Assembly (NCBI GenBank): GCA_023653095.1
Contig: JAMNXP010000001.1
Coordinates: 574,853-638,852, forward strand
Length of the DNA stretch: 64,000 nucleotides
From: Bacteroidia bacterium
GTDB lineage: Bacteria; Bacteroidota; Bacteroidia; NS11-12g; UBA955
Direction: 5' to 3'
Both the position numbers and the translations under genes were made by a program. The stretch's first letter is position 1. The number at the start of each line of letters is the position of its first letter. The notes below the pieces were generated by a model that worked only from the letters and a program-made list of their open reading frames with translations, was not told the DNA's origin and ran no database searches. Positions 34,220-45,100 of this stretch are shown one piece after another.

Positions 34220-36526
34220 ATGAAAAAGACGCTGTCGTTGGTTTTACTTTGCAGCTTTTGGGTTTCAAATGCATTGATGTCCCAAGGAATCATCCAAAAT
34301 GGTGGAAGCATTGTGGTTGGTAGCGGCGCATACATAAAAGTTAACGGCGCCAAAGGCAATTACAAGTCCACCGGAAACAGTAAGATCAGCTTATCTCCCA
34401 ACAGTTATTTGATTGTAGATAATCATTGGATAAACGATGGCTCATCGGTGGTATTCACCAACAATCAAGGCAAGGTGGAATTAACATCGGCAACAGCTGA
34501 AATAAAGGGTAATAAGACCACGCATTTCCCTGAGCTTAATCTATCTGGCAATGGCAGTGTCTATATCTTCGTAAATACTTTAGTGGGTGGTGGCTATTCG
34601 AGCGGTGGAAGCGGCGTTTTGAGATTGAATAATACCAAACTAGAATTACAGGGTAGAACTCTTATATTGAATAATCCTAAAAGTTCAGCCATTACATACA
34701 ACACCAATGGGGGGATTGTTGCGGAAACTAATTCGAGCAGCGGTTATGGTTGGGTTCAATGGAACATTCGAAACGGAAACGGCGGACCGGTGTATTTGGT
34801 TCCCTTCGTTAATGCAGGTGGCAATAGAGTTACCATGCAATACACCGTAAATTACCAAGGCACACAATTGGCTGATTCAGGGTACATATCTATGACAACA
34901 TACCCTACTGCAGATGCTCCTGTTCCCAATAACAGACCACTTCCTACAGGTGTTTTCCATACTGAAAATGAGTGTGAGGGAGAAAATAGCGAACGATTCA
35001 TCAACAGATATTTTATTGTAGATGATGGCGGCTATACGGTTGCTCCAGATATTACTTTAGATTATAGTTATACCAATAATGATTTCACGGGGGGCAACGA
35101 TAAAATAAATGAAAATTCTTTAGGCTTATTATGGTGGAATACTGCTTTGGGAAAATGGAATTACCCGCTTACTGGTAACCTAGATGCCTCTAATAACAGT
35201 ATTAGTTACCGAGCGAAGAAGAACTATAAAGGCGTTTGGACACTATCTGATACAACACCCTTCCCTAGAGCCGCTTTTAGTTTTAGTGGATTTTGTCAAA
35301 ACGACAGTATCACCTTTAGCCCGCAAAATAGCAGTAGCACTGATAAAATTGTTCAATGGGTATGGAATTTTGGCGATGGGGGTATCTCAACTGTGCAAAA
35401 AGCCATTCACTATTACGCGAGTTCTGGAACTTTTGAAGCTCAGTTAGTCATTCGTTCTCAATCTGGTTGTTACGACACTACCTACAGAAAAGTTCAAATT
35501 CAACCCTCACCAACCGCAAATTTTATTTTAGATGATACTTGTGAAAATTCTTGGGTGAAATTTGAAAGTAAAAGCTGGCCTGGTGCGGGTTTTATAGGCG
35601 ATCAAATCTGGGATTTTGGTGATGGAACACCCACCGTTAAAGCTTCGGCTACTTCACATTTTTACGGAGCCGTGGGAATTCCGGATGTTTCCTTGATTGT
35701 GTTCAATTCTAAAGGATGCAAGGACACCATGAGCCGACAGGTTTTCATCGCTCCCCAACCATACGCTTACATTGATTTCAAGAACGATTGCCAAGGTACA
35801 CCCATTACTTTCTCCCATGGATCAACAGCAGGCGGAGGCACCATCATTAACAAATGGTGGGACTTTGGCAACGGTAGAAGATCCTCTAACGATATTGAAT
35901 CTATTGTTTTCGCTGAATTTGGATCCTTCCCCATCACCTTCAGTGTAGAAAATAGTTACGGTTGTGTTGATACCGCTTTGGGAACCATTGAAATTCATCC
36001 AAGAGCCATCGCCGATTTCAAATTCTCTCCAGATGATAATCCCAAAATGTTATCTGATATCTTGTTTTCTAACTTGTCGCAATACGATGAATCATGGGAT
36101 TGGGACTTTGACGATGGATATTTTTCAACTTTGGAAAGTCCTATCCATCAATTCCCCAATCACAGTACTTACAATGTGCGTTTGATTGCCAATACTCAAT
36201 ACAATTGTGCTGATACCATTATAAAACCAATTACGGTAAAGAGTATACCACTATATTGGTTTCCAGAAGCCTTTACACCCAAAAACAGCATCGGCCGAAA
36301 CGATGAATTTGGGTTAACCACACCCTTAACTATTTCTGATTATGAATTCCGCATTTTTAACAGATGGGGACAATTAGTTTTTGAAACTAGGGATGTGAAT
36401 GAAAAGTGGAACGGGGAATTCAATGGTGTTGAATGCGTTCCGGGACAATATATTTACACTGCGACTTTCATGAGCCCTGAAAACGATATTCAGGTGCATC
36501 AGGGTACGGTTTTATTGATTAAATAG
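34220..36526 (+). CDS. PKD-repeat surface protein with T9SS type B sorting domain
   Basis: 768 aa from ATG 34220 (MKKTLSLVLLCSFWVSNALMSQ signal peptide); the TTG at 34214 is an unlikely start. The first 340 residues are a beta-rich region with Gly/Ser/Asn-rich sequence. Four PKD domains follow, each with a WxFGDG-like word: WVWNFGDGG, QIWDFGDGT, KWWDFGNGR, WDWDFDDGY. The last 90 residues (YWFPEAFTPKNSIGRNDEFG, FRIFNRWGQLVFE, WNGEFNG, GQYIYTATF) are the gliding-motility-associated C-terminal domain (TIGR04131), the type B signal for T9SS secretion and surface attachment. It lies 7 bases after the fibre-like gene, so the pair may build one surface structure. Confidence 0.92.
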   Translation: MKKTLSLVLLCSFWVSNALMSQGIIQNGGSIVVGSGAYIKVNGAKGNYKSTGNSKISLSPNSYLIVDNHWINDGSSVVFTNNQGKVELTSATAEIKGNKTTHFPELNLSGNGSVYIFVNTLVGGGYSSGGSGVLRLNNTKLELQGRTLILNNPKSSAITYNTNGGIVAETNSSSGYGWVQWNIRNGNGGPVYLVPFVNAGGNRVTMQYTVNYQGTQLADSGYISMTTYPTADAPVPNNRPLPTGVFHTENECEGENSERFINRYFIVDDGGYTVAPDITLDYSYTNNDFTGGNDKINENSLGLLWWNTALGKWNYPLTGNLDASNNSISYRAKKNYKGVWTLSDTTPFPRAAFSFSGFCQNDSITFSPQNSSSTDKIVQWVWNFGDGGISTVQKAIHYYASSGTFEAQLVIRSQSGCYDTTYRKVQIQPSPTANFILDDTCENSWVKFESKSWPGAGFIGDQIWDFGDGTPTVKASATSHFYGAVGIPDVSLIVFNSKGCKDTMSRQVFIAPQPYAYIDFKNDCQGTPITFSHGSTAGGGTIINKWWDFGNGRRSSNDIESIVFAEFGSFPITFSVENSYGCVDTALGTIEIHPRAIADFKFSPDDNPKMLSDILFSNLSQYDESWDWDFDDGYFSTLESPIHQFPNHSTYNVRLIANTQYNCADTIIKPITVKSIPLYWFPEAFTPKNSIGRNDEFGLTTPLTISDYEFRIFNRWGQLVFETRDVNEKWNGEFNGVECVPGQYIYTATFMSPENDIQVHQGTVLLIK

Positions 36527-36528
36527 AT

Positions 36529-37167
36529 TTATTGTCCTTTCCAAATGATGCTGTTGCGGTGCAGCTCTAATATTGCGCGTTGCTCCATTTTCTTTAACAG
36601 CCTTGAAACCACCTCGCGGGAAGTATTCAAATCATTGGCAATAGCTTGGTGAGAAACAGTCAGATTATTTCCTTTGATTCGCTTTGATTCTTTGATTAAA
36701 TAAAACTCCAAACGTTCGTCCATTCCTCTAAATGCCACCGAATCAAGCACTGCGAGAACCTCTTCAAACCTATTTCTATAAGAGTTAATCACAAATTCTT
36801 GCCAAGATTGGTATTCTCTAACCCATTGGTTGATTTTCATCATAGGAACCATCAAAACCTCCGAATCGTCCACTGCCATTCCCATCACTTGACTTTGCTC
36901 CTGATGTCTTAGGCATGACATTGACATGGCACAAGCTTGCCCAGGATTTAAATAATACAAGAAAAACTCACCGCCTTCATCGCCTTCACGGTAAATTTTA
37001 AGTGCCCCCCTCAAAACAATGATTGCAGAAGTAAGATGTTGCCCGGTTCTAATTAAGATTTCACCGGCTTCTACTTCTTTCACCTCTGAATGATCGGAAA
37101 TTTCTTGCAATAATTCGGATTCTATTCCCGGAAATTTAAGTCGAAGATGTTCTGGGGATATTTTCAT
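36529..37167 (-). CDS. Crp/Fnr-type transcription regulator
   Basis: 212 aa from ATG 37167. N-terminal cyclic-nucleotide-binding-like barrel (VEAGEILIRTGQHLTSAIIVLRG), a long dimer helix, and a C-terminal winged helix with NLTVSHQAIANDLNTSREVV SRLLKK-type recognition region. The CAP family phosphate-binding RxS is not obvious in the barrel (EGGEFFLYYLNPGQACAMS instead), so cAMP binding is doubtful. Cys residues in ACAMSMSC (about residues 77-84) could sense redox, but this is inference. Its 3' end is 2 bases from the convergent PKD gene. A TATTTTTG box lies 9 bases before the start. Confidence 0.9.
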   Translation of the reverse strand: MKISPEHLRLKFPGIESELLQEISDHSEVKEVEAGEILIRTGQHLTSAIIVLRGALKIYREGDEGGEFFLYYLNPGQACAMSMSCLRHQEQSQVMGMAVDDSEVLMVPMMKINQWVREYQSWQEFVINSYRNRFEEVLAVLDSVAFRGMDERLEFYLIKESKRIKGNNLTVSHQAIANDLNTSREVVSRLLKKMEQRAILELHRNSIIWKGQ

Positions 37168-37176
37168 AGACTCTTC

Positions 37177-37184
37177 CAAAAATA
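37177..37184 (-). promoter_or_regulatory. TAnnTTTG box of the Crp-type regulator
   Basis: TATTTTTG on the minus strand ends 9 bases before ATG 37167, which again implies a very short leader. The in-frame TTG at 37179 overlaps the box, which is why the later ATG is chosen. Confidence 0.55.
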
Positions 37185-37279
37185 GTTATTTTTACCCAAT
37201 TCTAGTGATCTCATATGTTTATTCACTAAAAATACGGTTTGATTTAGGTATTTAAACCTTTATTCTGCTTGAATATCAC

Positions 37280-37287
37280 TAATTTTG
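37280..37287 (+). promoter_or_regulatory. TAnnTTTG box of the 690-aa lipoprotein gene
   Basis: TAATTTTG 41 bases before ATG 37329 in the 161-base divergent gap with the Crp-type gene. No good -33 TTTG at the expected distance. The rest of the gap is A/T-rich with no other clear element. Confidence 0.45.
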
Positions 37288-37328
37288 ATTTATCATTTAA
37301 AATAACAATCCATTCATAGATTTTATCA

Positions 37329-39401
37329 ATGAAAAAGCTTACCTATTTATTCGGATTGTCCATCGCCCTAATCTTTTCTCAGTGCAAGAAAAACGAAGTG
37401 AACTTTGATAAGTTCAACGATGTGACCATTAAACCAGAAGTACTTACTCCCCTAGCAAATGCAAGAGTTATTGCTTCAGATATCCTTAAACAAGATGATA
37501 TCATTCAATACGATCCAGATGGATTGATACGACTAACGTTTAAACAAGACAGTGTTTTTCAATTATCAGCAGACTCCATTTTGAAAGATGTTGCGCTTGC
37601 GGGCGCTACCTCAGTTTTCAAAATAGGTGAGTTGTCTATAACTGGTCAAAAAGAAACCACTTCACAAACATTAGATCAAATGTCGCAAAGTGCCAATGAT
37701 ACCGCTAAGTTATTGTTGCAAATGGCTAACGGAACCACAGACACTTTCCCAGCCGTTAAATCTGATTTATTGACCATTACCAATCTAGCTCAGAGTGCAG
37801 ATTATGAGTCGGTGAAGCTATCTAATGGTTATTTGGTGTTCTCCATGATCAATGGAATGCCAACCACCATCAATAAAATCCAAATTGGAATTTATGATAA
37901 TGTCCCCACTCAAACTTTATTGGGTACAGCCACCTTTACCAATGTTTTGCCTGGGGCTACCGGAAAAGACAGCATCTATCTTGGCGGTAAAACACTGAGT
38001 AATCAGTTAGGATACAATATCCCAAGTATTGACATCGCTAAGAGTCTAGCACCTGTTCTCATCGATTTGCAGGATGAGGTAACCATTGAAGTTACCTACA
38101 ACAACATGAAGTGCATTGGTGGAAAAGCCAAAATACCTCAACAGATTTTACCCGTACAAAACATCACCCTTGATTTATCTGATCCTAATTTAGATGCAAG
38201 AATTAAGAATTTGAAGTTTACTACGGCTGTACTTCCCATTAAAACAACATCGAGCATCAATACTACTGTAAAGGTAGGTTTGGAACTCCCTGATGCTACG
38301 GTAAACGGAAATACAATTGATAAGAAAGAAATTACGGTTCCCACGGGATTTGTGAATTCTAGCGTTGATTTGAGTGGGGCTCAAATTTACTTGGGAGCAG
38401 ATACAGCAAAAGAATACAACATTCTTCGCATGGCGGTTTATACCGAAGTAGCGGCGAGCAGCGGGTTGGTTACCTTTGATTCGTCTGACTATATACAAAT
38501 TGATTTTGACGCGAGCGGCGCTCGATTTGATTATATCGATGGATATTTAGGCAGTAAAACATTCAATATCAACATTGAAAACATGGATGTAAGCCAACTT
38601 GCCGAATTGGGTAAGGGTATAACCATGGCAAATCCATCTATGCATGTTTACGTTGACAATTCATTCGGATTCCCCATTCTGGTTAAACTTAATATCACTG
38701 CAAAAGATGCTCAAGGCAACGCATTACCCATGAATGCCCCAGATATGGCATTCCCCTATCCTACTATTGCAGAAAAAGGACAAACCAAGTCTGAAACCTT
38801 CGCTATTGATAAAACGAATTCTAAAATTGTTGAATGCTTGGGTATGCCAGCTGTTTTATTTGATGTTAAAGGACAAGCTTTGATGAATCCAGATGGTTTT
38901 ACTGGCCAATACCTTGATCACATTACGCAAAGCAGCGCCATTAATATTGGGTTTGATGCCGATATTCCAATGACTTTGATTGCCAAAGATTTCAAGTTCA
39001 GTGACACTCTTAAAGAGGGGGCATCTTTACAAAATCTCCAAGATTTTGAATTCATGGAGTTGAAGATCAAAACTATTAATGGGTTTCCCTTAGGTGGATC
39101 TTTAGATCTGGATTTCACAGATATCAACTACAAATCGATAACAAAACTCACTGATGTTACCTTGCTAAGTTCAGCTGTAGTGGATATTAATGGCCGACCC
39201 ACAAAAACTTCAGAAAATATATCTGTAATTGCTTTGAACAACAATACCTTGAAAAAACTAAACGAAAAAAAGGTTGAATACATAATTATTAAAACCAATT
39301 TTAATACATATGACAACGGTAATCAGCCGGTTAGTATTTACACTGATTGCCGTTTGGATATTTCATTGGCCCTTCGACTAAAATTAACACAACAATTTTA
39401 A
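37329..39401 (+). CDS. Large lipoprotein of unknown function
   Basis: 690-aa lipoprotein: signal peptide ends in IFSQC with Cys 19, followed by KKNE. The mature part is predicted almost wholly beta-strand, with repeated immunoglobulin-like stretches (for example VKLSNGYLVFSMINGMPTTI, ITLDLSDPNLDARIKNLKF and FNINIENMDVSQLAELGKG) alternating hydrophobic and polar residues. I do not recognise a family. It is followed after 8 bases by a DUF5723-type outer-membrane protein and the two are probably an outer-membrane pair. Regulation by the divergent Crp-type protein is possible. Confidence 0.75.
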   Translation: MKKLTYLFGLSIALIFSQCKKNEVNFDKFNDVTIKPEVLTPLANARVIASDILKQDDIIQYDPDGLIRLTFKQDSVFQLSADSILKDVALAGATSVFKIGELSITGQKETTSQTLDQMSQSANDTAKLLLQMANGTTDTFPAVKSDLLTITNLAQSADYESVKLSNGYLVFSMINGMPTTINKIQIGIYDNVPTQTLLGTATFTNVLPGATGKDSIYLGGKTLSNQLGYNIPSIDIAKSLAPVLIDLQDEVTIEVTYNNMKCIGGKAKIPQQILPVQNITLDLSDPNLDARIKNLKFTTAVLPIKTTSSINTTVKVGLELPDATVNGNTIDKKEITVPTGFVNSSVDLSGAQIYLGADTAKEYNILRMAVYTEVAASSGLVTFDSSDYIQIDFDASGARFDYIDGYLGSKTFNINIENMDVSQLAELGKGITMANPSMHVYVDNSFGFPILVKLNITAKDAQGNALPMNAPDMAFPYPTIAEKGQTKSETFAIDKTNSKIVECLGMPAVLFDVKGQALMNPDGFTGQYLDHITQSSAINIGFDADIPMTLIAKDFKFSDTLKEGASLQNLQDFEFMELKIKTINGFPLGGSLDLDFTDINYKSITKLTDVTLLSSAVVDINGRPTKTSENISVIALNNNTLKKLNEKKVEYIIIKTNFNTYDNGNQPVSIYTDCRLDISLALRLKLTQQF

Positions 39402-39409
39402 TTAATAAA

Positions 39410-41152
39410 ATGAAAAATATTCGACTAATCGCACTTAGTTTAATACTATTTCTTGCTCAAAATATCGCCTTCGCGCAAGATTTATTTGAATTGAATAATC
39501 GTCATATAAGTCAATCACATTTATCCAATCCAGCATTTATCCCGCAGTACAAAATTAGTTTAAGCAGTGGACGATCAATGTTGGGGTTAGATCTTGTAGG
39601 CTTTGATTTGAATTCTCTATTAAAACCAGAAACACCACTAAAAACAGTGCAGCGTTTGATCAAGCAACCAAACAAACAAATAGGATTAGATGCAAATCAT
39701 AGAACTGAATTGTTTCACATTGGGTATAGAAGCTTGAAATCCTATTTTTCAATAAACGCAGCCTTAGTTTCTGAATTCTCTGTCAGAATTCCAGTTGATT
39801 TATTGGGATTGGCTTTCTTGGGTAATAATGCGTACATAGCAAATGACGCAATGTTGGATTTTAGCGGAACTGAATTTCAAAGTTATTTGCAAACTAAAAT
39901 CAGCTATGGTAGATACATAAATAACAAACTTTCAGTAGGTGTAAACCTGAGCCAACTGAACGGTTTGGCTTATATGGGATTTGACAGGGCGAATATATCT
40001 ATCAATACTGATACGGGTACAGCAAGTATTTATTCAATGGCAATTTCTGGCGAGCTCGATGGAAAAGCGTCTTTGATGGGCGGAAGTATTGCTTCGGCGA
40101 TCAATGACTCTGGTTACAATATTACTGAGGTCATCAATAACAACTTGAGTAACGGATTTAACCCTATTTCTTCTAACCGCGGATTTGCTGCGGGATTTGG
40201 AGCCGTTTACAGATTGAATGAACGTTGGAGATTTTCCGCTTCAGCTCAGAACATTGGTTCAATTATGTGGAATTATGGGGTAGAAAGCGTAAAAATGAAC
40301 CCGAGCACTTGGACTTGGAATGGATTGGATACCAATCAGATTTCTGACTTCAATAACAACACCATCAACAACATTTTAGATACCGCCATTGGAACCTTTG
40401 AAGTTAAATCTGGCAGTATTTCTACCTTTGAAAGAAAGCTGAAGCCGCGTTACACTTTGGGTGCAGAGTTTTTCTTACATCCAAGAACCATGATTCAAGT
40501 ATATGGAGGAGTTGGTTACGGCGTTAAAGGAGATAAAGCATTTGTAAGTACCAGCATCCATCAAGAGTTAAACGAATTCGTAGATTTGCGTTTGAGTTAC
40601 AGCTATTTTGATCCTTCTGGTATTGCTAATCACCGCTTGGGATTTGGAATGAGTTTGAATTTAGGTCCGTTGCAAGCATTTTTTGCTTTAAACGACATTC
40701 TAGCTCCTATCAACTATGGAAGCACAACGGGTATTTCAGGAATGGCTGGTGTAAACATCAACATCATCACTTGGAAAGACCGCGACCATGACATGACTCC
40801 AGACCGCAAAGACAGTTGCCGTAAAGTATATGGTGTGTTGAGCAACAAGGGTTGTCCTTATGGATTCTTGGGAGAATCTATGAATGGCGAAAATGAAATT
40901 ACGGAAGACGCTGTTCCTTTAGATAAAAATGAACCGTCTACAGAGGCCATACCTGCGGTTGAAGAAAAACCTCAAGTTGGAACAGCACAACCTTACACAG
41001 AAGTATCTGCTGAAGAAGCGGCCATGGAAAAGCCTAAAAAAGTAAAGAAAGAAAAAGCACCTAAGGCACCAAAAGCCGTTAAAGAACCAAAAGCGCCAAA
41101 AGAAAAGAAGAAGAAAAAAGAGATAGACGCTACCGACTTAATGAATAATTAA
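39410..41152 (+). CDS. DUF5723-type outer-membrane protein with Lys/Pro-rich tail
   Basis: 580 aa from ATG 39410 (MKNIRLIALSLILFLAQNIAFAQ signal peptide); the longer in-frame reading begins inside the upstream gene. The mature region begins with SHLSNPAFIPQYKISLSSGRS and shows the alternating amphipathic strands of a beta barrel, like DUF5723 proteins. Near residue 460 is DRDHDMTPDRKDSCRKVYG, a thrombospondin type 3-like calcium-binding stretch. The last 60 residues are low-complexity Lys/Glu/Pro/Ala (KEKAPKAPKAVKEPKAPKE), perhaps periplasmic. Its 3' end overlaps the convergent metallo-hydrolase gene by 15 bases. Confidence 0.78.
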   Translation: MKNIRLIALSLILFLAQNIAFAQDLFELNNRHISQSHLSNPAFIPQYKISLSSGRSMLGLDLVGFDLNSLLKPETPLKTVQRLIKQPNKQIGLDANHRTELFHIGYRSLKSYFSINAALVSEFSVRIPVDLLGLAFLGNNAYIANDAMLDFSGTEFQSYLQTKISYGRYINNKLSVGVNLSQLNGLAYMGFDRANISINTDTGTASIYSMAISGELDGKASLMGGSIASAINDSGYNITEVINNNLSNGFNPISSNRGFAAGFGAVYRLNERWRFSASAQNIGSIMWNYGVESVKMNPSTWTWNGLDTNQISDFNNNTINNILDTAIGTFEVKSGSISTFERKLKPRYTLGAEFFLHPRTMIQVYGGVGYGVKGDKAFVSTSIHQELNEFVDLRLSYSYFDPSGIANHRLGFGMSLNLGPLQAFFALNDILAPINYGSTTGISGMAGVNINIITWKDRDHDMTPDRKDSCRKVYGVLSNKGCPYGFLGESMNGENEITEDAVPLDKNEPSTEAIPAVEEKPQVGTAQPYTEVSAEEAAMEKPKKVKKEKAPKAPKAVKEPKAPKEKKKKKEIDATDLMNN

Positions 41153-42193
41153 ATTCCCACCCAATTCAGGAATGATGATAGAGGAGTCTTTACGAGACTC
41201 CTTTATTGTTTCTAGCATTTTTTGGGGAAAACAAACCGGTTCATCAGAGAGGTCAAAAGTACCGTAATGCATAGGAATCATATATTTGGCATTTAGATCT
41301 TTAAACGCCTGATATGCTTTCTCTGGAGATGCATGGTTGGTTTCCATAAACCATTCTGGTTCAAATGCGCCTATACCTAAAATTGCATAATCAATTTCAG
41401 GAAACAACTCTGCAATCTCTTTGTAATGAGAGCTGTAGCCAGAATCTCCACCGAAATAAATGGTTGTTCCTCGAATTTTTAAAATAAAAGAGCCCCACAA
41501 ACGTTTGTTGGTGTCGAATAAACCGCGTTTAGCCCAATGCCGTGTAGGAAGAAAATACAATTCAAATGAATCTGTTTTATACTGTTGATACCACCCAGCC
41601 ACCTGCCCTTCAGAACCTTTTAAAAATCGATTCAAGACCCCGTTCATGTTCAATCCAGAAAAATATTTCAAATCGGGGTTGAGCTTTTTCAATAATTTTA
41701 GACTGCGTTTATCACAATGATCACGGTGATCGTGAGACATTAATAAATACTGTGTTTGGGGTAATTCTTCTACTTCAATAGGCAATTTAGAGAACCTCTT
41801 GAGAACGGTTGCTTTACCAAAAACGGGATCTGTGATGAATTGAATACCATTGATTCTAATCACAAATGTGGCATGTCCTAACCAAAAAATACCGTCTGTT
41901 GAATCAGATTTCAAGGCGCTGAGGTCTTTGGCTATGGGCAATTGAACGGTATCGGTTTTCTTTTCAGCCTCGTAGGGATTTTTCATTTTCTTCCATTTCA
42001 TGACGTCTGAAAAGGAATTATTCATGGGATAAAGAGGGTTAAAAAATCTGCCTTTCACGGTAGGATTTCCGTTCCAATCAGAGGGCTTTCCTTGTAAAAA
42101 GGGCAAATCGGGATTGTATACTTGCGACATTAAAGAGGGTGAAATCAGAATATTAAAAACCAACAAAAGCAGTCTCAATTTGTTCATGTTCAT
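41138..42193 (-). CDS. Metallo-beta-lactamase-fold hydrolase (UlaG/NAPE-PLD-like)
   Basis: 351 aa with signal peptide (MNMNKLRLLLLVFNILISPSLMSQ), so exported. The metal site is complete: HATFVIRINGIQFITDPVF, then MSHDHRDHCD (HxHxDH), GGDSGYS, and a late histidine in MIPMHYGTF. The layout resembles UlaG and N-acyl-phosphatidylethanolamine phospholipase D-like proteins; a phosphodiester or lactone substrate is likely but not identifiable. It starts 1 base after the mfd stop, so it is coupled to the mfd/transketolase operon. Confidence 0.85.
   Translation of the reverse strand: MNMNKLRLLLLVFNILISPSLMSQVYNPDLPFLQGKPSDWNGNPTVKGRFFNPLYPMNNSFSDVMKWKKMKNPYEAEKKTDTVQLPIAKDLSALKSDSTDGIFWLGHATFVIRINGIQFITDPVFGKATVLKRFSKLPIEVEELPQTQYLLMSHDHRDHCDKRSLKLLKKLNPDLKYFSGLNMNGVLNRFLKGSEGQVAGWYQQYKTDSFELYFLPTRHWAKRGLFDTNKRLWGSFILKIRGTTIYFGGDSGYSSHYKEIAELFPEIDYAILGIGAFEPEWFMETNHASPEKAYQAFKDLNAKYMIPMHYGTFDLSDEPVCFPQKMLETIKESRKDSSIIIPELGGNLIIH
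41182..41202 (+). terminator. Hairpin serving the DUF5723 gene, inside the opposite gene
   Basis: Perfect 8-base stem AGGAGTCT (41182-41189) / AGACTCCT (41195-41202), 5-base loop, followed by TTATT on the plus strand. It lies 30 bases after the plus-strand stop codon and inside the coding region of the convergent hydrolase. Confidence 0.5.
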
Positions 42194-42194
42194 A

Positions 42195-45100
42195 TCAATC
42201 AGTTTCGGTAAAACTTGTTGACTCGGTTGGCTTTAAAGCTTTTTTCCATTCATTTAACTCATACAAAGCTTGGAAAACGTCAGAAATTCCAATGACTTCT
42301 ATGATAAATGCCCTGTCTGTTTGTTTGGCGTTGTATTTGTTTGGTTGGGTAGCTACCATACCAATGAGCATGGTAAACGCTTCGGTTTGGTATACTGGCG
42401 CAGCAGCGTCCCCCGGAAAGAAACAACGCATTTTAGTTGGCAACAATGCTACTTTCTCAAGTCCCAATTCCTTGGCGGCCCATTTCAAACGCACAGAATC
42501 TACCAGTGCGAGAACTTCGTTTGGGGGCCTTCCAAATCGGTCTTTCAACTCCTTGATGAATCCTTGTAAACCTATTTCTGTATTGATGTTTGACAGTTCG
42601 CTGTATAAACTGATTCTTTCAGATGTTTGGGTGACATATTCAGAAGGAATCAAGATTTCATAATGAGTATCAATTTGACAATCACGACTTTCAATATTGA
42701 TTTCTTGAGGGCTGTCGAATAGGTCTCTAAATTCATCTTGTTTTAATTCTTGGACGGCTTCATCGAGGATCTTATGGTACATATCAAATCCCATATCGGC
42801 AATAAAACCACTTTGTTCCGCACCCAACAGATTACCGGCGCCTCGGATATCTAAATCGCGCATAGCAACTTGAAATCCGCTACCCAACTCAGAATATTCT
42901 TCTAAAGTTCTTAAACGTTTTCGGGAATCTTCGGGCAACACCGAAAGCGGCGGTGACAACAAGTAACAGAACGCTTTGATGTTTGAACGCCCTACTCTAC
43001 CTCGCATTTGGTGCAAGTCAGAAAGTCCGAATAAATGGGCATTATTGATGATGATGGTATTGGCGTTAGGAATGTCAAGTCCACTTTCAATGATGCTGGT
43101 AGCCACAAGAACGTCGTATTCCCCTTCAATGAATCGTACCATCACGTCTTCTAATTCGTGACCTTCCATTTGTCCGTGTGCTACACAAACTCTGGCTTCG
43201 GGCACTTCTTCTTCAATGATGCGGGCCAATTCATGTATGTCTTTGATGCGGGTATGAACCACGAAAACCTGTCCACCGCGAGAAATTTCATCAATCACAG
43301 CTCTACCGAGTATATCTCTTGAAAAAGAGGCCAATTCAGTATGCACTGGTTGTCTGTTAGGCGGAGGTGTATTGATGATACTCAAATCACGGGCTCCCAT
43401 CAAACTAAAATGTAACGTTCGAGGTATGGGGGTGGCAGTTAATGTGAGTGTATCAACGTTCACACGAATACTCTTTAATTTTTCCTTCGCACCCACCCCA
43501 AATTTTTGCTCTTCGTCAATGATTAAAAGGCCTAAATCCTTGAATTTGATATCTTTACCAATCAATCGATGAGTACCAATAACTACATCTACCTTTCCTT
43601 GAGCAAGTTTTTCAATCACGGCTTTCTGATCTTTGGCCGACTTGAACCTATTGAGATATTCTACGGTCACCGGAAATCCAGAAAAACGCTTGGTAAATGT
43701 TCTATAGTGTTGCTGTGCCAAGATGGTTGTAGGCACTAAAACCGCCACCTGTTTCGAATCACAAACCGCTTTAAATGCGGCTCGCATGGCCACTTCAGTT
43801 TTCCCGAAACCCACGTCCCCACAAACCAAACGATCCATGGGTTGCTCGTTTTCCATGTCCTTTTTAACCGCCTCAATGGCCTTTCCTTGGTCAGGAGTAT
43901 CTTCGTAAAAAAACGAAGCTTCAAGCTCCAATTGAAGGTAGTTATCAGGAGCAAAGGCAAAGCCTTTTTCTTGTTTTCTTTGTGCGTAAAGTTGAATCAA
44001 CTCACGGGCAATATCTTTAACTTTCTTTTTGGTATTCTTTTTCTGCTTATCCCAAGCCGGCGAACCCAGCTTGTGTAGAGTTGGTGTCGTACCGTCTTTT
44101 CCAGTGTATTTGGAGATTTTATGAAGGCTATTAACAGAAACGTACAACAAGTCATTGTCTCTGTAAACCAACCTGAGAACTTCCTGATTGACTCCATTCA
44201 TTTCCATTTTTTGAAGCCCAGCGAATCGACCAATTCCATGATCAATGTGCGTCACAAAATCACCGGGTTTCAAATGCCTTAGTTCCCTCAGAGTCAATGT
44301 ATTGCCACTTTGAGAAGCTCTTGATTTGGGTTTGTAGTATTTATCAAAAAGTTGATGCTCTGTGATGAAGGCCATCTTCAAATCAGCATCAATAAATCCG
44401 GAGGCAAGTCCCGTATAAACCGGTTGAAATTGCTCGTCTTGATCTGTGGTCTTCAGAAGCACCTGCAATCGTTCAATTTGTCGGTTATTATCGCTAAAAA
44501 CCAAGGTGGTGTATCCTTTTTGGTGCTGACTTTGCATCCATTCTTTCAGCAATTCAATGTTTCGCTTGAATATGGGCTGAGGCTCGTGATTGAAGGTAAT
44601 GCTCTGATGTTTATCTGTTGGCCTTTCACCGCCCATAAAAACCTGAGTAAATTTCTGTACTCCATTGAACCATTCCTTTGGAGTGAGCCAAATTTCTTTG
44701 GGATGCTTGGGGATGTGCTCCGCTTTAAGGTCAATGGCACTTTGATGATCTTGCAGATAGCGTTCCCATGCCTTGGCCAATTTTTCCAATTGCAGAGGCA
44801 TGTCAACAGACATCAACAATGTATCTTGAGGAAGGTAACTAAATAGCGAGGTAAAGGTACTTTGATGGGTTTCCGATTGAATTTTGGGCACCAACGTAAA
44901 GTGTGCCATTTCTTTTATGGACAACTGCGAATTGACATCAAATGCTCTGATACTTTCAATGATGTCACCGTCTAATTCCATTCTAAATGGATACTCGTGT
45001 GCAAATGAAAATAGATCTACAATGCCCCCTCTGATGGAAAATTGACCGGGTTCAAAGACAAAATCCTCCCTTTCAAATCCATTTTCATGAAGAAAGTCAA

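Noticed and set aside
43842-44846. Plus-strand frames of 78 to 164 aa within mfd
   Set aside because: They lie antisense to conserved Mfd helicase motifs and look like frame shadows.
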